A stretch of DNA of 64,000 nt. Source: Thermoguttaceae bacterium (GTDB taxonomy: Bacteria > Planctomycetota > Planctomycetia > Pirellulales > Thermoguttaceae). The position numbers were made by a program, and so were the translations under genes. The notes under the pieces are model-generated. The model was not told the DNA's origin. It saw nothing but the letters and a program-made list of their open reading frames with translations, and searched no databases. The stretch is from the NCBI GenBank assembly GCA_017441605.1, contig JAFRXD010000057.1, positions 1 through 64,000 on the forward strand, given 5' to 3'. Positions 35,538 to 43,994 of this stretch are shown piece by piece; positions within the stretch are counted from its first letter, which is position 1; every line of letters begins with the position of its first letter.

Positions 35538-36668
35538 TTGCCGCCCCCGAATCGCGATTTTACCAACGACGAGCTCGAATCGCTGTCGAAAGCGATGGAT
35601 CGGGCTCTCGGAAAAAGGCGAGTTTGGTGGGGAATTCACGATCTCTTTTTCCGATATATGCTAATGGATCGGGATTTTTTGATCGACTTTCTCCTAACGC
35701 TCGCTCCGGGATTGGACGAAGAGCTCGACGTTCGTCGTCTGGGAATGGCTCCGAGCGTTCACATCGACCAAGGTTTCGCCCAAAACATATGCGACATAGT
35801 GTGTCAAATCCCGTTTCGCGATACGCGACGGGGGGTAAAAACGGTGGCGCTCGTCTTGGAGCATAAAGCCCAGAGCGGCGGGTTCCACGATAAGCGGCTG
35901 GCGACTCAACTAACGCGCTACGCGATCGACGAATCGGAGCGCGTCGCCAAGGAAACCCCCGACCAATTGGAAACGCCCCAAGCGATTGTTATTGTCGTCT
36001 ATACGGGTCGCGACGAATTTTTCCGACCTCGACCTTGGAGCGATTTTTACAAACCGATCGAGTTTTGCAAGAATTCCGCGATCTCACCCGAGTTTCCTTG
36101 TTTCAATCTTACCAAACTATTCCTCGAGGGCAAACTAATCGGTCCTCCTCACATTGTCGCCTTCGCGACCTCGATGGCTTGCGCGGGCAAACGAAAAATT
36201 CGAGAGTATCGCGACAAGATACTGGCGGCGTTTCGAACCGTCAAAAGGTTCGACGCAAAAGTTTGGGGACGACTAAAGGCGATCGCGCTCTACGCCTCGA
36301 TGGTCTCGGAAAACTCCAAAGAAAGGCTGACAGAACAAGAAGTCGAGGAATTGCTTGAAAGCGCCAGCGAAAACGACGGCGTTAGAAAGGAACTAAGAAT
36401 GAGTTTTTTTGATAGAATTCGAGCCGAGGCCGAAGCTAGGGCCGAAGCTAGGGGCGAAGCTAGGGGCGAAGCCAAGGGCGAAGCCAAGCGTCTGCTCAAA
36501 TGCGTCGCGATTCAATACGGGCAAATCGCCGAACCGATCGACAAAGCGATTCGTTCGATCGACGACGAAAGCGTTTTGGACAAGATTACCGAATTGCTTT
36601 TCAAAACAAAATCCCGCGCAAAGTTCGAGCAAGGCGTCGCCCAACTACTCCCCGCGGCCGCGCGCTAA
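35538..36668 (+). CDS. Rpn family nuclease, 5' end out of frame
   Basis: A 376-residue open frame of the Rpn/PD-(D/E)XK family. Core residues are present: NICDIVCQIPF (Asp86 in this numbering) and LVLEHKAQSGG (Glu108-x-Lys110). A charged repeat linker follows (AEARAEARGEARGEAKGEAK, 295-314 roughly) and then the helical Rpn tail (RLLKCVAIQYGQ to the end). The only start in this frame is a TTG with no ribosome site. A good promoter, ggagggag and ATG at 35383 lead into another frame that runs to a stop near 35664. Thus the true gene probably began at 35383 and a -1 change between about 35500 and 35537 broke it. Confident of family, uncertain whether active. Confidence 0.75.
   Translation: MPPPNRDFTNDELESLSKAMDRALGKRRVWWGIHDLFFRYMLMDRDFLIDFLLTLAPGLDEELDVRRLGMAPSVHIDQGFAQNICDIVCQIPFRDTRRGVKTVALVLEHKAQSGGFHDKRLATQLTRYAIDESERVAKETPDQLETPQAIVIVVYTGRDEFFRPRPWSDFYKPIEFCKNSAISPEFPCFNLTKLFLEGKLIGPPHIVAFATSMACAGKRKIREYRDKILAAFRTVKRFDAKVWGRLKAIALYASMVSENSKERLTEQEVEELLESASENDGVRKELRMSFFDRIRAEAEARAEARGEARGEAKGEAKRLLKCVAIQYGQIAEPIDKAIRSIDDESVLDKITELLFKTKSRAKFEQGVAQLLPAAAR
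36429..36488 (+). repeat. 12-bp tandem repeat in the Rpn linker
   Basis: Five in-frame units of gccgaagctagg type (gccgaagctagg x2, ggcgaagctagg, ggcgaagccaag x2), encoding AEAR/GEAR/GEAK. Such length-variable linkers are typical of Rpn proteins. Confidence 0.85.
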
Positions 36669-36706
36669 TCTCCCTCGCGAACTCCTTTCCTTCGTTGATT
36701 TCCCCC

Positions 36707-36976
36707 TTCGCAACGCTCGACGCGAAAGTATGGGCGCGCCTAAAAGCGATCGCGCTCTACGTCTCGACGCCCTCGGAAAACTCCAAAGAAAGGCCGATGG
36801 AACAAGAAGTCGAGGAATTACTCGAGGGCGCGAGCGAAAACAAAGGGCTCCGAAAGGAACTGAGAAGGCGTTTTTTTGATAGACTTAGAGCGGAGAGCGA
36901 AACCGGACGCCCGCTCAAACGCGTCCCTTATCTATCGTCTAACCTATTGCGCGACAAGCGCTTGAAACCCAATTAA
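36707..36976 (+). pseudogene. Fragment of an Rpn-family gene
   Basis: A partial second copy of the Rpn segment found at 36240-36430. It matches DAKVWARLKAIALY, ENSKERPMEQEVEELLEGASENKGLRKEL and RFFDRLRAESE, then loses similarity and stops at 36976. It has no start signal, nuclease core or tail. It probably arose by local duplication followed by loss. The open frame from 36500 that contains it is otherwise noise in the other Rpn frame. Confidence 0.8.
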
Positions 36977-36989
36977 AGAAGACCGAACA

Positions 36990-37790
36990 ATGAGCCCGTT
37001 TGACCGTACAAAAGAGGAGTTATACGCCGAAGGACTCAAACTAGCGCGCGCCGAAATAAAAGCCGAGGGAAAATCCAAAGAATACGTCGAGGCTTACGTC
37101 AAAAGTTTCGCGAAAAGTTACGTTATCGGCTTTTGGAAGGGAGTCGCCAAAGCGCTAAGCGACGCCGCGTCCATAAGGTATAAGCAAATCTCCAAGTCCT
37201 TAGTCAAGGCGATTCTTTCGACCGACGACAAAACCCTCTTGTCCAAAATTTCCGACGCGTTGGACGCGAACGAATCGTTCGCCGACTTCGAAAAAGCGGT
37301 CGCGCCTTTAATCTTGCCCCAAATTCGCCCCGCGACCGAAGAGGACGTCGACAAAATCCCCGGTTTCATCAAAGGGATTGCCGAATACGAAAAGATGACC
37401 GACGAGGTCGTCGTTACCGAGGACATGCTCCGCGACTGGCTCTTCGTCAAGGGAATCGCCGAGGTAATTTTCGTTCTTATGAACGGCAAAGAGGTCGGAT
37501 TCGCGCTCTTTTTCCCGAACTACTCCACGTTCCTAGGGCGCGGCGGACTCTATCTCGAAGATCTCTTCGTCCTCCCGGATTTTCGCGGCAAGGGATGCGG
37601 CAAAGCCCTTCTGAAACGCCTCGCGCAAATCGCCGTCGAGCGAAACTACGGACGGGTCGAATGGCGCTGCCTCAAATGGAACCGTCCGAGCATCGATTTC
37701 TATCGTTCTCTGGGCGCGATCGAGCTAAAAGAATGGACGACGTTCCGATTATGCGGAGACGCGATCCCCAATTTGGCGAATCGAGACTAG
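36990..37790 (+). CDS. Rpn-tail/GNAT acetyltransferase fusion
   Basis: A 266-residue chimera. Residues about 1-50 are charged helix. Residues about 50-110 (VAKALSDAASIRYKQISKSL, then DDKTLLSKISDALDANESFA) match the C-terminal tail of the Rpn gene at 35538. From residue 111 the protein is a GNAT acetyltransferase: IRPATEEDVDKIPGFI, GLYLEDLFVLPDFRGKGCGKAL (acetyl-CoA motif near 199-204) and WNRPSIDFYRSLGA. These segments closely resemble spermidine/spermine N1-acetyltransferases. It sits directly after the Rpn fragment and has only a weak ribosome site. Known: GNAT enzymes acetylate amines. Inferred: the Rpn tail was captured by local recombination. It may acetylate polyamines, or be an unproductive fusion. 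Confidence 0.85.
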   Translation: MSPFDRTKEELYAEGLKLARAEIKAEGKSKEYVEAYVKSFAKSYVIGFWKGVAKALSDAASIRYKQISKSLVKAILSTDDKTLLSKISDALDANESFADFEKAVAPLILPQIRPATEEDVDKIPGFIKGIAEYEKMTDEVVVTEDMLRDWLFVKGIAEVIFVLMNGKEVGFALFFPNYSTFLGRGGLYLEDLFVLPDFRGKGCGKALLKRLAQIAVERNYGRVEWRCLKWNRPSIDFYRSLGAIELKEWTTFRLCGDAIPNLANRD

Positions 37791-37809
37791 CGGCGCCCCT
37801 TGTCGGGGA

Positions 37810-37837
37810 TTGACAAAAACGACGATTTGCGTAGAAT
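37810..37837 (+). promoter_or_regulatory. Promoter upstream of the Na/Pi cotransporter
   Basis: TTGACA (37810-37815), 16-nt spacer, TAGAAT (37832-37837). If used, the leader is about 380 nt long. Confidence 0.65.
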
Positions 37838-38223
37838 AGCGAGCGTCGAGTCGGGTTTCCCGGCTCCCAAAGGGTTCGCGTTTTCGCGCGCGAAGAGCGT
37901 CGCCCGCGTTCCCGTTCCTCGCGTTTTATTCGCAATATGATCGCGTCGAAAATCGTTGCGTTTTCCTTGCAAACGCCGCGCGCTCCCTCTCCGAGGGCGC
38001 CTCGGTTGGCGGGCGTTTTTGTCCGAGGGCGCGACCCCGGTCGCCTCGAATTCGCTCCTCGGCTCTCTTTCCGCAACCTTCTCTCTTCCACAGTTCTCTC
38101 TTTTCGCCCTCTTTCGTTGTTCGGCTTCTTCTTTTCGACGCGCGCCGACAATAATTCGCGATCCTCGGTTCCAACGTTCGATTTGCCCCCAAACGACGCC
38201 CATTCCATTGGAGATCCCTCGCA
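37838..38223 (+). other. Long leader without a supported gene
   Basis: Between the promoter and the Na/Pi start codon there are several short frames but none with a ribosome site and protein-like content. A frame from 37937 overlaps the transporter start and is Ser/Arg/Phe-rich. It could hold a regulatory RNA, but no known riboswitch class was recognised. Confidence 0.45.
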
Positions 38224-40443
38224 ATGAAACGATTTGCCCTCGACGCTCCGTTCCGAAAAGGAAGTAACGCGGCGCGCTCCCTCGGCGCCGTCGCGACCTC
38301 CGCGCTCGCCCTACTGGCGCTCACGCTCGGCTCCGTCGTTTTCGTTCGCGCCGGAGGAGGCGATCCGCGAGCGCTCGCCGAGGACGAGCCGCGAATCGTC
38401 GAGTCGACCGAATCGGTCCCGGTCGTTCCCGACGCCGAGTTTCCCGAGGAGCCCGCGGTCAAGAACTCCGACGTGCCGGTCGGCTGGATTCCCGACCTGC
38501 GCGTTCTCGCCGGAGCGCCGACCGCGACGGTCGATCTGAGCGAGTGCGAGCGAAAGTTCCGAGCGCAAAACAACTTCGACGCGAAGGCCCAAATCGAGTG
38601 GAGCCTCGTCCAAAATTCGAAGCCCGACGTCGCCGACGTTAAAATCGTCGGAGACAAACTCTACGTCCATTGGAAAGAGGGCGCGATCGGCTCGACGAAA
38701 ATCGTCGCGCAAGCGACGCAAGTCGGAGACGAAACCCGAAGAGCCTCCGCCGCGTTCAACGCGGAAACTTGGGCCCCGAACTATCTGCAGATCGCGATGG
38801 CGGTTCTCGGAGGGCTGGGGCTTTTCCTCCTCGGCATGAAGAATATGTCCGACGGTCTGACCGCGATCGCAGGCTCCCGCTTGCGACGGCTCATCTCCCT
38901 CTTCACGAACAATCGCTTCCTCGCGGTCGGCGTTGGGATCGTAACCACGACCCTTCTCCAGTCGAGCTCCGCGACTTCCGTAATGACGATGGGATTCGTC
39001 AATAGCGGGCTAATGACCCTCAAACAGGCGATGGGCGTGATTATCGGCGCGCACATTGGAACGACGACCACGGGCTGGCTCATCGCGTTCAAAGTCGGGG
39101 CGCTGGGCCTGCCGCTGCTCGGGCTCGCCGCGATGACCCTGATCTTCGTTAAGCGCGAGAAAGTCCGGAACTTCGCGACTTTCGCGCTCGGCTTGGGAAT
39201 GATTTTCTTCGGGCTAGAAGTTCTAAAGCAGGGTATGTCGCCCCTTTCGGATCTTCCGCAGTTCGGCGCGTTTCTCCAATCGTTCGCCGCGAGCGGCTCG
39301 CTCGTCAACGTCGGAAAGTGCATTTTCGTAGGCGCGGTCGTCACGATGCTCGTCCAGTCGTCCGCAGTAACCCTCGCGCTGGTCATTACGCTCGCCACGC
39401 TCGGCACGATCGACCTCAATTCCAGCGCCGCGATCGTTTTGGGAAGCAACGCGGGAACCACGATCACCGCCTGGCTCGCGTCCCTCGGCTCCGACTCCAA
39501 CGGTCGTCGCGCCGCCTACTTCCACATCTTCTCCAACGTCTTTGGCGTCCTGTGGTTCTGGCCCCTCTTTTTCGTCGTCCTCATGCCTCTCGTCCACAAA
39601 ATCGGCGCCATGTGCGGCATGACGACCGACGTCTCCAAAATCGCCCTCACTCACACGATCTTCAACGTCGGCAACACGATCGTGCTCCTGCCCCTGATCG
39701 GACCGATCTCCCGCGTTCTCAATCGCTGGGTGAAAGACGATTCCTCCCCGAAGAAGAAGCAGTCCGCGACCGGGCTCGAGGCGTTCGTCAACGACGAGCC
39801 GGTCATTGGGGTCGAGCGCTCTCGACTCGAAGTCCAGCGCATGTTCGTCGACTGCCGCAACTTGTTCTTCAATCTGTCGGAACTGCAAAAGAACCAGTTC
39901 GAGGACGAGACGCTCGTCGAAAAGTCGTTCCAACTGGAGCAAGTTCTCGACGACGTCCAAGACGAAACGATCGATTTCGTCTCCAAATTGACGACGAAAA
40001 CGTTCTCCGCCGACCTCGCGAGCTCCGCCCGAGAACAGATTAGGCTCGCCGAGGAGCTCGAAACGATCGGCGACTACCTCGTCGGGGTTCTCAAATCGAA
40101 TCTGAAACTAAAGAACGCGGGACTTTCCCTTCCCGAGGCGATTCGCGAGAAATCGGTTAAATTCCTCGGCGACGCCTTGGAGTCCCTGCAATGGCTCGAA
40201 ACGAGCTTCGAGCGACGCCGCCACGGTTCCCTCGTTGGGCGCATGGTCGAGCGTCGCGCCGTCTGCGTTAAGCAAATCAAAGCCGCTCGAGACACGTTTG
40301 TCCAGGAAATGTTCGAGCAAAAGTGCGACCCGCTCGTGATCGTCGCCGTCGACTATCAGCTCAACGCCTGGCGAAGAACCCACGAGCATTTGCTCAATAT
40401 CGCCGAGGCGATGGAACTGCCCGGTCAAACCTCCAAGAGATAG
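38224..40443 (+). CDS. Na/Pi cotransporter family protein with PhoU-like domain
   Basis: A 739-residue membrane protein. After a basic N-terminus and a hydrophobic segment comes an extracytoplasmic beta-rich domain (about 100-180, with LHV-like strands FRAQNNFDAKAQIEWSLV and KLYVHWKEGAIGSTKIVAQA). From about residue 185 are the two inverted NptA/PNaS repeats with signature QSSSATSVM and, in the second repeat, VQSSAVTLAL, each preceded by GxGxxTT-type helices. The C-terminal ~190 residues are PhoU-like helices (QLEQVLDDVQDETIDFVSKL). It should import phosphate with sodium. The extra N-terminal domain is unusual for the family. Regulation by PhoU-like sensing is inferred. Confidence 0.9.
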   Translation: MKRFALDAPFRKGSNAARSLGAVATSALALLALTLGSVVFVRAGGGDPRALAEDEPRIVESTESVPVVPDAEFPEEPAVKNSDVPVGWIPDLRVLAGAPTATVDLSECERKFRAQNNFDAKAQIEWSLVQNSKPDVADVKIVGDKLYVHWKEGAIGSTKIVAQATQVGDETRRASAAFNAETWAPNYLQIAMAVLGGLGLFLLGMKNMSDGLTAIAGSRLRRLISLFTNNRFLAVGVGIVTTTLLQSSSATSVMTMGFVNSGLMTLKQAMGVIIGAHIGTTTTGWLIAFKVGALGLPLLGLAAMTLIFVKREKVRNFATFALGLGMIFFGLEVLKQGMSPLSDLPQFGAFLQSFAASGSLVNVGKCIFVGAVVTMLVQSSAVTLALVITLATLGTIDLNSSAAIVLGSNAGTTITAWLASLGSDSNGRRAAYFHIFSNVFGVLWFWPLFFVVLMPLVHKIGAMCGMTTDVSKIALTHTIFNVGNTIVLLPLIGPISRVLNRWVKDDSSPKKKQSATGLEAFVNDEPVIGVERSRLEVQRMFVDCRNLFFNLSELQKNQFEDETLVEKSFQLEQVLDDVQDETIDFVSKLTTKTFSADLASSAREQIRLAEELETIGDYLVGVLKSNLKLKNAGLSLPEAIREKSVKFLGDALESLQWLETSFERRRHGSLVGRMVERRAVCVKQIKAARDTFVQEMFEQKCDPLVIVAVDYQLNAWRRTHEHLLNIAEAMELPGQTSKR

Positions 40444-40578
40444 GGTTGGGGAGCGTCCGGTTGGATAAACGCCCCGCCATAGATCAAGCGCGCTTCCGTT
40501 CAAACGCGAACTCATCGGATCCGCCGATCGAATAAAGCGGAAACGAAAAGAGAATCGCGCCCAAATTTGAGAGATCGC

Positions 40579-40608
40579 AAAAAAAATCTCGACGCGCGAG
40601 CGTCGAGA
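40579..40608 (-). terminator. Terminator of the minus-strand lipoprotein gene
   Basis: Perfect 9-bp stem (TCTCGACGC / GCGTCGAGA), 4-nt loop. On the minus strand it is followed by TTTTTTTT. It lies 28 nt past the stop of the gene ending at 40637. Confidence 0.9.
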
Positions 40609-40636
40609 CCAAAAAGGTTCGGGGAACAGCGCCGAC

Positions 40637-41119
40637 TCAAACGCCAATCGAGGCGGGAGCCGTTTCTTTGGAGGAATCGAATTCGAAGTCGGCTTCTTTC
40701 GTACCGCCTTTGGGGACGTCGAAGCGCAACTCGCCGCTATTTGCCCTGGGGGGTAATTTGTAAGGGGGCTCCTTTGCGACGGTTTGCCCTTCGATAGGAT
40801 TCTCCTCGGCGTCGGGATCGCGCCAAGTAAGATAGACGACGTACGGTCCGGGCACGGCGCCTTTCTTTTTCTTTTCCGCTAGGGAAAGAGAATACTCGCC
40901 GTTTTGATCGGTAAGCCCGATCGCGACGGGAGGCACTTCCAGGGCCTCCGAGGCCGACTGAAAAACGACGCGAATATTCTCGGCGGGAACGCCGTCGACG
41001 ACAATCTTTCCGGAAACGTCGACCACGCGAGGACCGCACCCCGCGCACATCGCCGCCGAGATCAGAATCGAGGCGAGAAATAACAAGCGAAAGCTTTTGT
41101 TTTCGTTATGGGAGGTCAT
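40637..41119 (-). CDS. Lipoprotein with transthyretin/carboxypeptidase-regulatory-like domain
   Basis: A 160-residue lipoprotein. The start at 41119 (MTSHNENKSF) has an aggag site. Lipobox CAGC gives Cys28. The rest is one beta-sandwich (VVDVSGKIVVDGVPAENIRVVFQ, DQNGEYSLSL, VPGPYVVYLTWRDP), like the domain found next to DUF1559 genes in planctomycetes. It follows the DUF1559 gene by 40 nt on the same strand; the divergent pair at 42846/43995 repeats this arrangement. Role unknown, probably surface or pilin-associated. Confidence 0.85.
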   Translation of the reverse strand: MTSHNENKSFRLLFLASILISAAMCAGCGPRVVDVSGKIVVDGVPAENIRVVFQSASEALEVPPVAIGLTDQNGEYSLSLAEKKKKGAVPGPYVVYLTWRDPDAEENPIEGQTVAKEPPYKLPPRANSGELRFDVPKGGTKEADFEFDSSKETAPASIGV

Positions 41120-41159
41120 GACGTCAATCTCCTGCGCTTCGAGAAACGCGAATCTCAAA

Positions 41160-42248
41160 TTACGGCATTTGCGTTGTCTGTCCGTCGGCGATGGCGCACA
41201 GATTCCCCCAAACGCCGATATCGAACGGTGGATTGCCGGATCCTTTCCAGCCCGTCCCGACATTTATATTTTCGGAAATGAAATGAACGGAACCGTCGCA
41301 GAACGTCGAATTCATTCCCCCGGCGTGATAAGCGCCCGACGACCTACCGCAAAAATAGGTGCTCTGGGGAGCGGCGAGACCGCACGTGTCGACGCACAGT
41401 TGCCACTGATGGGACTTGAGGGTAGCGGCTTTAGGGCTACACGTGTAGATATGATTCGCCGCGACGCCCGACCAAAAAGTAGTCCGCCGCGGCATTTCTT
41501 TAGGAAGGTGATGTTCCGTAAAAATCGCGGTGTTCGACGTTCCGTCGGTAACGGCGGCGAGGGTATCGAAACTCAAGCCGTACTTAACGCCGTCCGCGCC
41601 AGTTACGGTTCCTAGGTGAACGGTGTGTATCGCGCCTCGCAAGTTCCGGCGATTGGACGCGCCGTTGTCGTCCCACCACCAAGTGCCTCCAGTGTTCGCC
41701 CCTCCCACCGCGCGATAAGAGGACGTATAAACCTCAAACTTTGTGTAGTTGCTATGCCCGTCGTCGGTGGACGGAAGCATTTGCTGCCCCGCCCCGGGAT
41801 CGCTCGGACACTCGTAAATCGGCATTCTTAGCCTAGCGAGGGTTTTATTGAGCCCTTGATTCATCGCGTTGACGGATCCCTTCGTTTCGTTCGCCAATCC
41901 CGCCGCTCCAAAGTACATCGCGTACGCCTGCTGCTGTTCGAGATAAGGCAGGAGGGACACGCCCCACATCGAATACCAGCGCCAAAGACTCGCGGTCGAG
42001 TCGCCGGTGTTGCGCATCACCGCGCCGGCCGGCAACGTCTTTTGAACGTCGGCGTAGTTCAGCGCGGCAAGCCCGAGTTGTTTCATTTTGTTGGAACACT
42101 GCATGCGCCTAGCCGCCTCGCGCGCCGCTTGAACGGCGGGGAGAAGGAGCCCGATCAGAATCCCGATGATCGCGATGACGACCAAAAGCTCGACGAGGGT
42201 AAAACCGATTCTCTTTCCCCGACGTCTTCGATTTGAGGTTAGGTTCAT
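41160..42248 (-). CDS. DUF1559 pseudopilin-like protein
   Basis: A 362-residue protein of the planctomycete DUF1559 family. The start at 42248 (MNLTSNRRRRGKR) has a cggag site. It begins with a type IV prepilin leader and methylation/cleavage motif ([34 protein letters not shown]), so the mature N-terminus is a hydrophobic helix that anchors or assembles in the envelope. The C-terminal beta-rich domain ends with the family's histidine/glycine motif (HAGGMNSTFCDGSVHFISENIN). Its function is unproven; a role in surface pili or secretion is inferred from the leader. It is the first gene of a pair with the lipoprotein at 40637. Confidence 0.95.
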   Translation of the reverse strand: MNLTSNRRRRGKRIGFTLVELLVVIAIIGILIGLLLPAVQAAREAARRMQCSNKMKQLGLAALNYADVQKTLPAGAVMRNTGDSTASLWRWYSMWGVSLLPYLEQQQAYAMYFGAAGLANETKGSVNAMNQGLNKTLARLRMPIYECPSDPGAGQQMLPSTDDGHSNYTKFEVYTSSYRAVGGANTGGTWWWDDNGASNRRNLRGAIHTVHLGTVTGADGVKYGLSFDTLAAVTDGTSNTAIFTEHHLPKEMPRRTTFWSGVAANHIYTCSPKAATLKSHQWQLCVDTCGLAAPQSTYFCGRSSGAYHAGGMNSTFCDGSVHFISENINVGTGWKGSGNPPFDIGVWGNLCAIADGQTTQMP

Positions 42249-42458
42249 TTTATAACTCCGCAAATGGGTTATTTTGAGAGATTCTCTCCGCGGACGTCTC
42301 GTTTTCGGAAGGAAGAACAATTGGCGACAACGGAGCGAGGAACCAAGCCGATCGCGCAAAAAATCGCCTCCCGTTGTTAACCGTCAATAAGCAACTCTAC
42401 GGCGGGCTCAAAACGGCTCGGGAAGGGATCGAATCTTAACGACGCGCTTACAAAACTT

Positions 42459-42487
42459 ACTGTAGCGCCCTCGAAAGATATTGTCAA
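42459..42487 (-). promoter_or_regulatory. Minus-strand promoter of the DUF1559 pair
   Basis: On the minus strand, TTGACA (complement of 42482-42487), 17-nt spacer, TACAGT (42459-42464). It is about 210 nt before the start codon at 42248. Confidence 0.7.
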
Positions 42488-42730
42488 TTGTTTTGCGAAA
42501 AGATTCTTCACAAATTTTGAGAAAAAACGTTTTTTGGTCGACGCGCTTCTCAAAGTCTATTGTCGTCTTCGCAAGTAGACGAGAATTGGAACCGGACAAG
42601 GCGGGCAACGAGGGACAACCCCCAACGCTAACGGTCGTAACGAGCGAACCGCATAGAAGGGTAAACGGGACGACAGTCCGCGAAAGATTATCTAATTTCT
42701 CAAAAAAAAGCAAAAAAGGGCTCGCGCCTC

Positions 42731-42759
42731 TTGCGAACGCGTCGCCGCCAAATTATAAT
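42731..42759 (+). promoter_or_regulatory. Promoter of the plus-strand DUF1559 pair
   Basis: TTGCGA (42731-42736), 17-nt spacer, TATAAT (42754-42759), about 87 nt before the start at 42846. The gap between the two promoters (42488-42730) contains no supported gene. Confidence 0.75.
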
Positions 42760-42845
42760 GGAATTTGCGAGTCGTAACGGTCGCGATTCGCTCAGTTTTT
42801 GTTCGTATATTTTTGACGTTTTTAAATTCGTTATTGGAGACGCAA

Positions 42846-43907
42846 ATGAGAAACTTGGCCAACTGGGAGACGGGTAAGGAACGCAAGGGCTTTACCCTTG
42901 TCGAGCTCCTAGTCGTCATCGCGATTATCGGAATTTTGATCGGGCTCCTTCTCCCCGCCGTTCAAGCGGCGCGCGAGGCGGCTCGCCGCATGCAGTGCAC
43001 GAACAACCTCAAGCAGTTCGGCTTGGGCTTGCACAACTACCACGACGTTAATAACGCGCTGATGGCCGGAACCAATGGCGCGAACGGTTTCACCTGGGCG
43101 TACAAAATCCTGCCTTTCATCGAACAGGCTCCGCTTTATCAAACGATCGACTGGAATCCGCCGACCTACGCCGGGACGACCAACAACTCGATGGTCTTTA
43201 ACCAACAGAACCGCGTTTCGACCTTCTCCTGCCCGAGCGACAACCCGAAGGCGGTCGTTCCCGACAGCGACACGACCGCGGCTTATCGCGGTCGCTACCT
43301 CGGAAACTACCTCGTGAGCGTCGGTAGCACCGCGTGGTACGACACGATCGGGGTTGAAATCGGTCAAAACTGGTGGGTCGAGAAATTGGACGTCAACGGC
43401 TACGCCGAGCACCACGGCGCGTTCTTCGGCGGTCACTATCAATCGGGCTCGCACGGAACCTATCAAAACTTTTCTTGCGCGATCGACGGTCTCTCCAACA
43501 CCGCCATTATGAGCGAAATTCTGATCGGTCAATTTGGTCAATCCTCCCCGACGGGCAACGCTCGCCAAGACACCCGCGGCGTTTTCTGGCGCGCCTGCTT
43601 GACCCCGTTCTACACCCACTACAACACTCCGAACTCCACTTATCCCGACAAGATGCTTTACGACTACTGCCGTTGCGTCAATAAGCCGGAGCTCAATTTG
43701 CCTTGCCAAGACTACCGTCTGCGAATCGCCGCCTCCAACGGCACCGAACAGGACGTCGCGTGGGTCGCGGCTCGCTCTCGCCACTCCGGCGGCGTCAACT
43801 GCTGCTACGGCGACGGTTCCGTCAAGTTCGTTAGCTCCAACGTCGACGCGACAATTTGGCGCGCGGTCGGATCGACTCAAGGCGGCGAGAACGTCTCGCT
43901 TCCGTGA
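42846..43907 (+). CDS. DUF1559 pseudopilin-like protein
   Basis: A 353-residue member of the same family as the divergent gene at 41160. The start at 42846 ([13 protein letters not shown]) has a ttggaga site. The prepilin leader and helix ([18 protein letters not shown], then [14 protein letters not shown]) match the paralog. The C-terminal part ends with [22 protein letters not shown], the family signature. It is followed by a terminator and then its partner lipoprotein gene (43995). Envelope location and pilin-like assembly are inferred from the leader. Confidence 0.96.
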   Translation: MRNLANWETGKERKGFTLVELLVVIAIIGILIGLLLPAVQAAREAARRMQCTNNLKQFGLGLHNYHDVNNALMAGTNGANGFTWAYKILPFIEQAPLYQTIDWNPPTYAGTTNNSMVFNQQNRVSTFSCPSDNPKAVVPDSDTTAAYRGRYLGNYLVSVGSTAWYDTIGVEIGQNWWVEKLDVNGYAEHHGAFFGGHYQSGSHGTYQNFSCAIDGLSNTAIMSEILIGQFGQSSPTGNARQDTRGVFWRACLTPFYTHYNTPNSTYPDKMLYDYCRCVNKPELNLPCQDYRLRIAASNGTEQDVAWVAARSRHSGGVNCCYGDGSVKFVSSNVDATIWRAVGSTQGGENVSLP

Positions 43908-43939
43908 TCGGCTTAATTTTGGAGTCCGCTTAACACCCG

Positions 43940-43979
43940 AGGCGGCGAGTCGCGACGCGCGAGTTCGCCGCCTTATTTT
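43940..43979 (+). terminator. Terminator between DUF1559 and lipoprotein genes
   Basis: 9-bp stem (aggcggcga / tcgccgcct), 16-nt loop, then tatttt. It might only attenuate, letting the lipoprotein gene receive partial readthrough. Confidence 0.65.
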
Positions 43980-43994
43980 GTATCGAGGAACACA

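Noticed and set aside
37937-38227. 96-residue frame overlapping the Na/Pi start
   Set aside because: Overlaps the transporter start in another frame, no ribosome site, composition Ser/Arg/Phe. Not supported.
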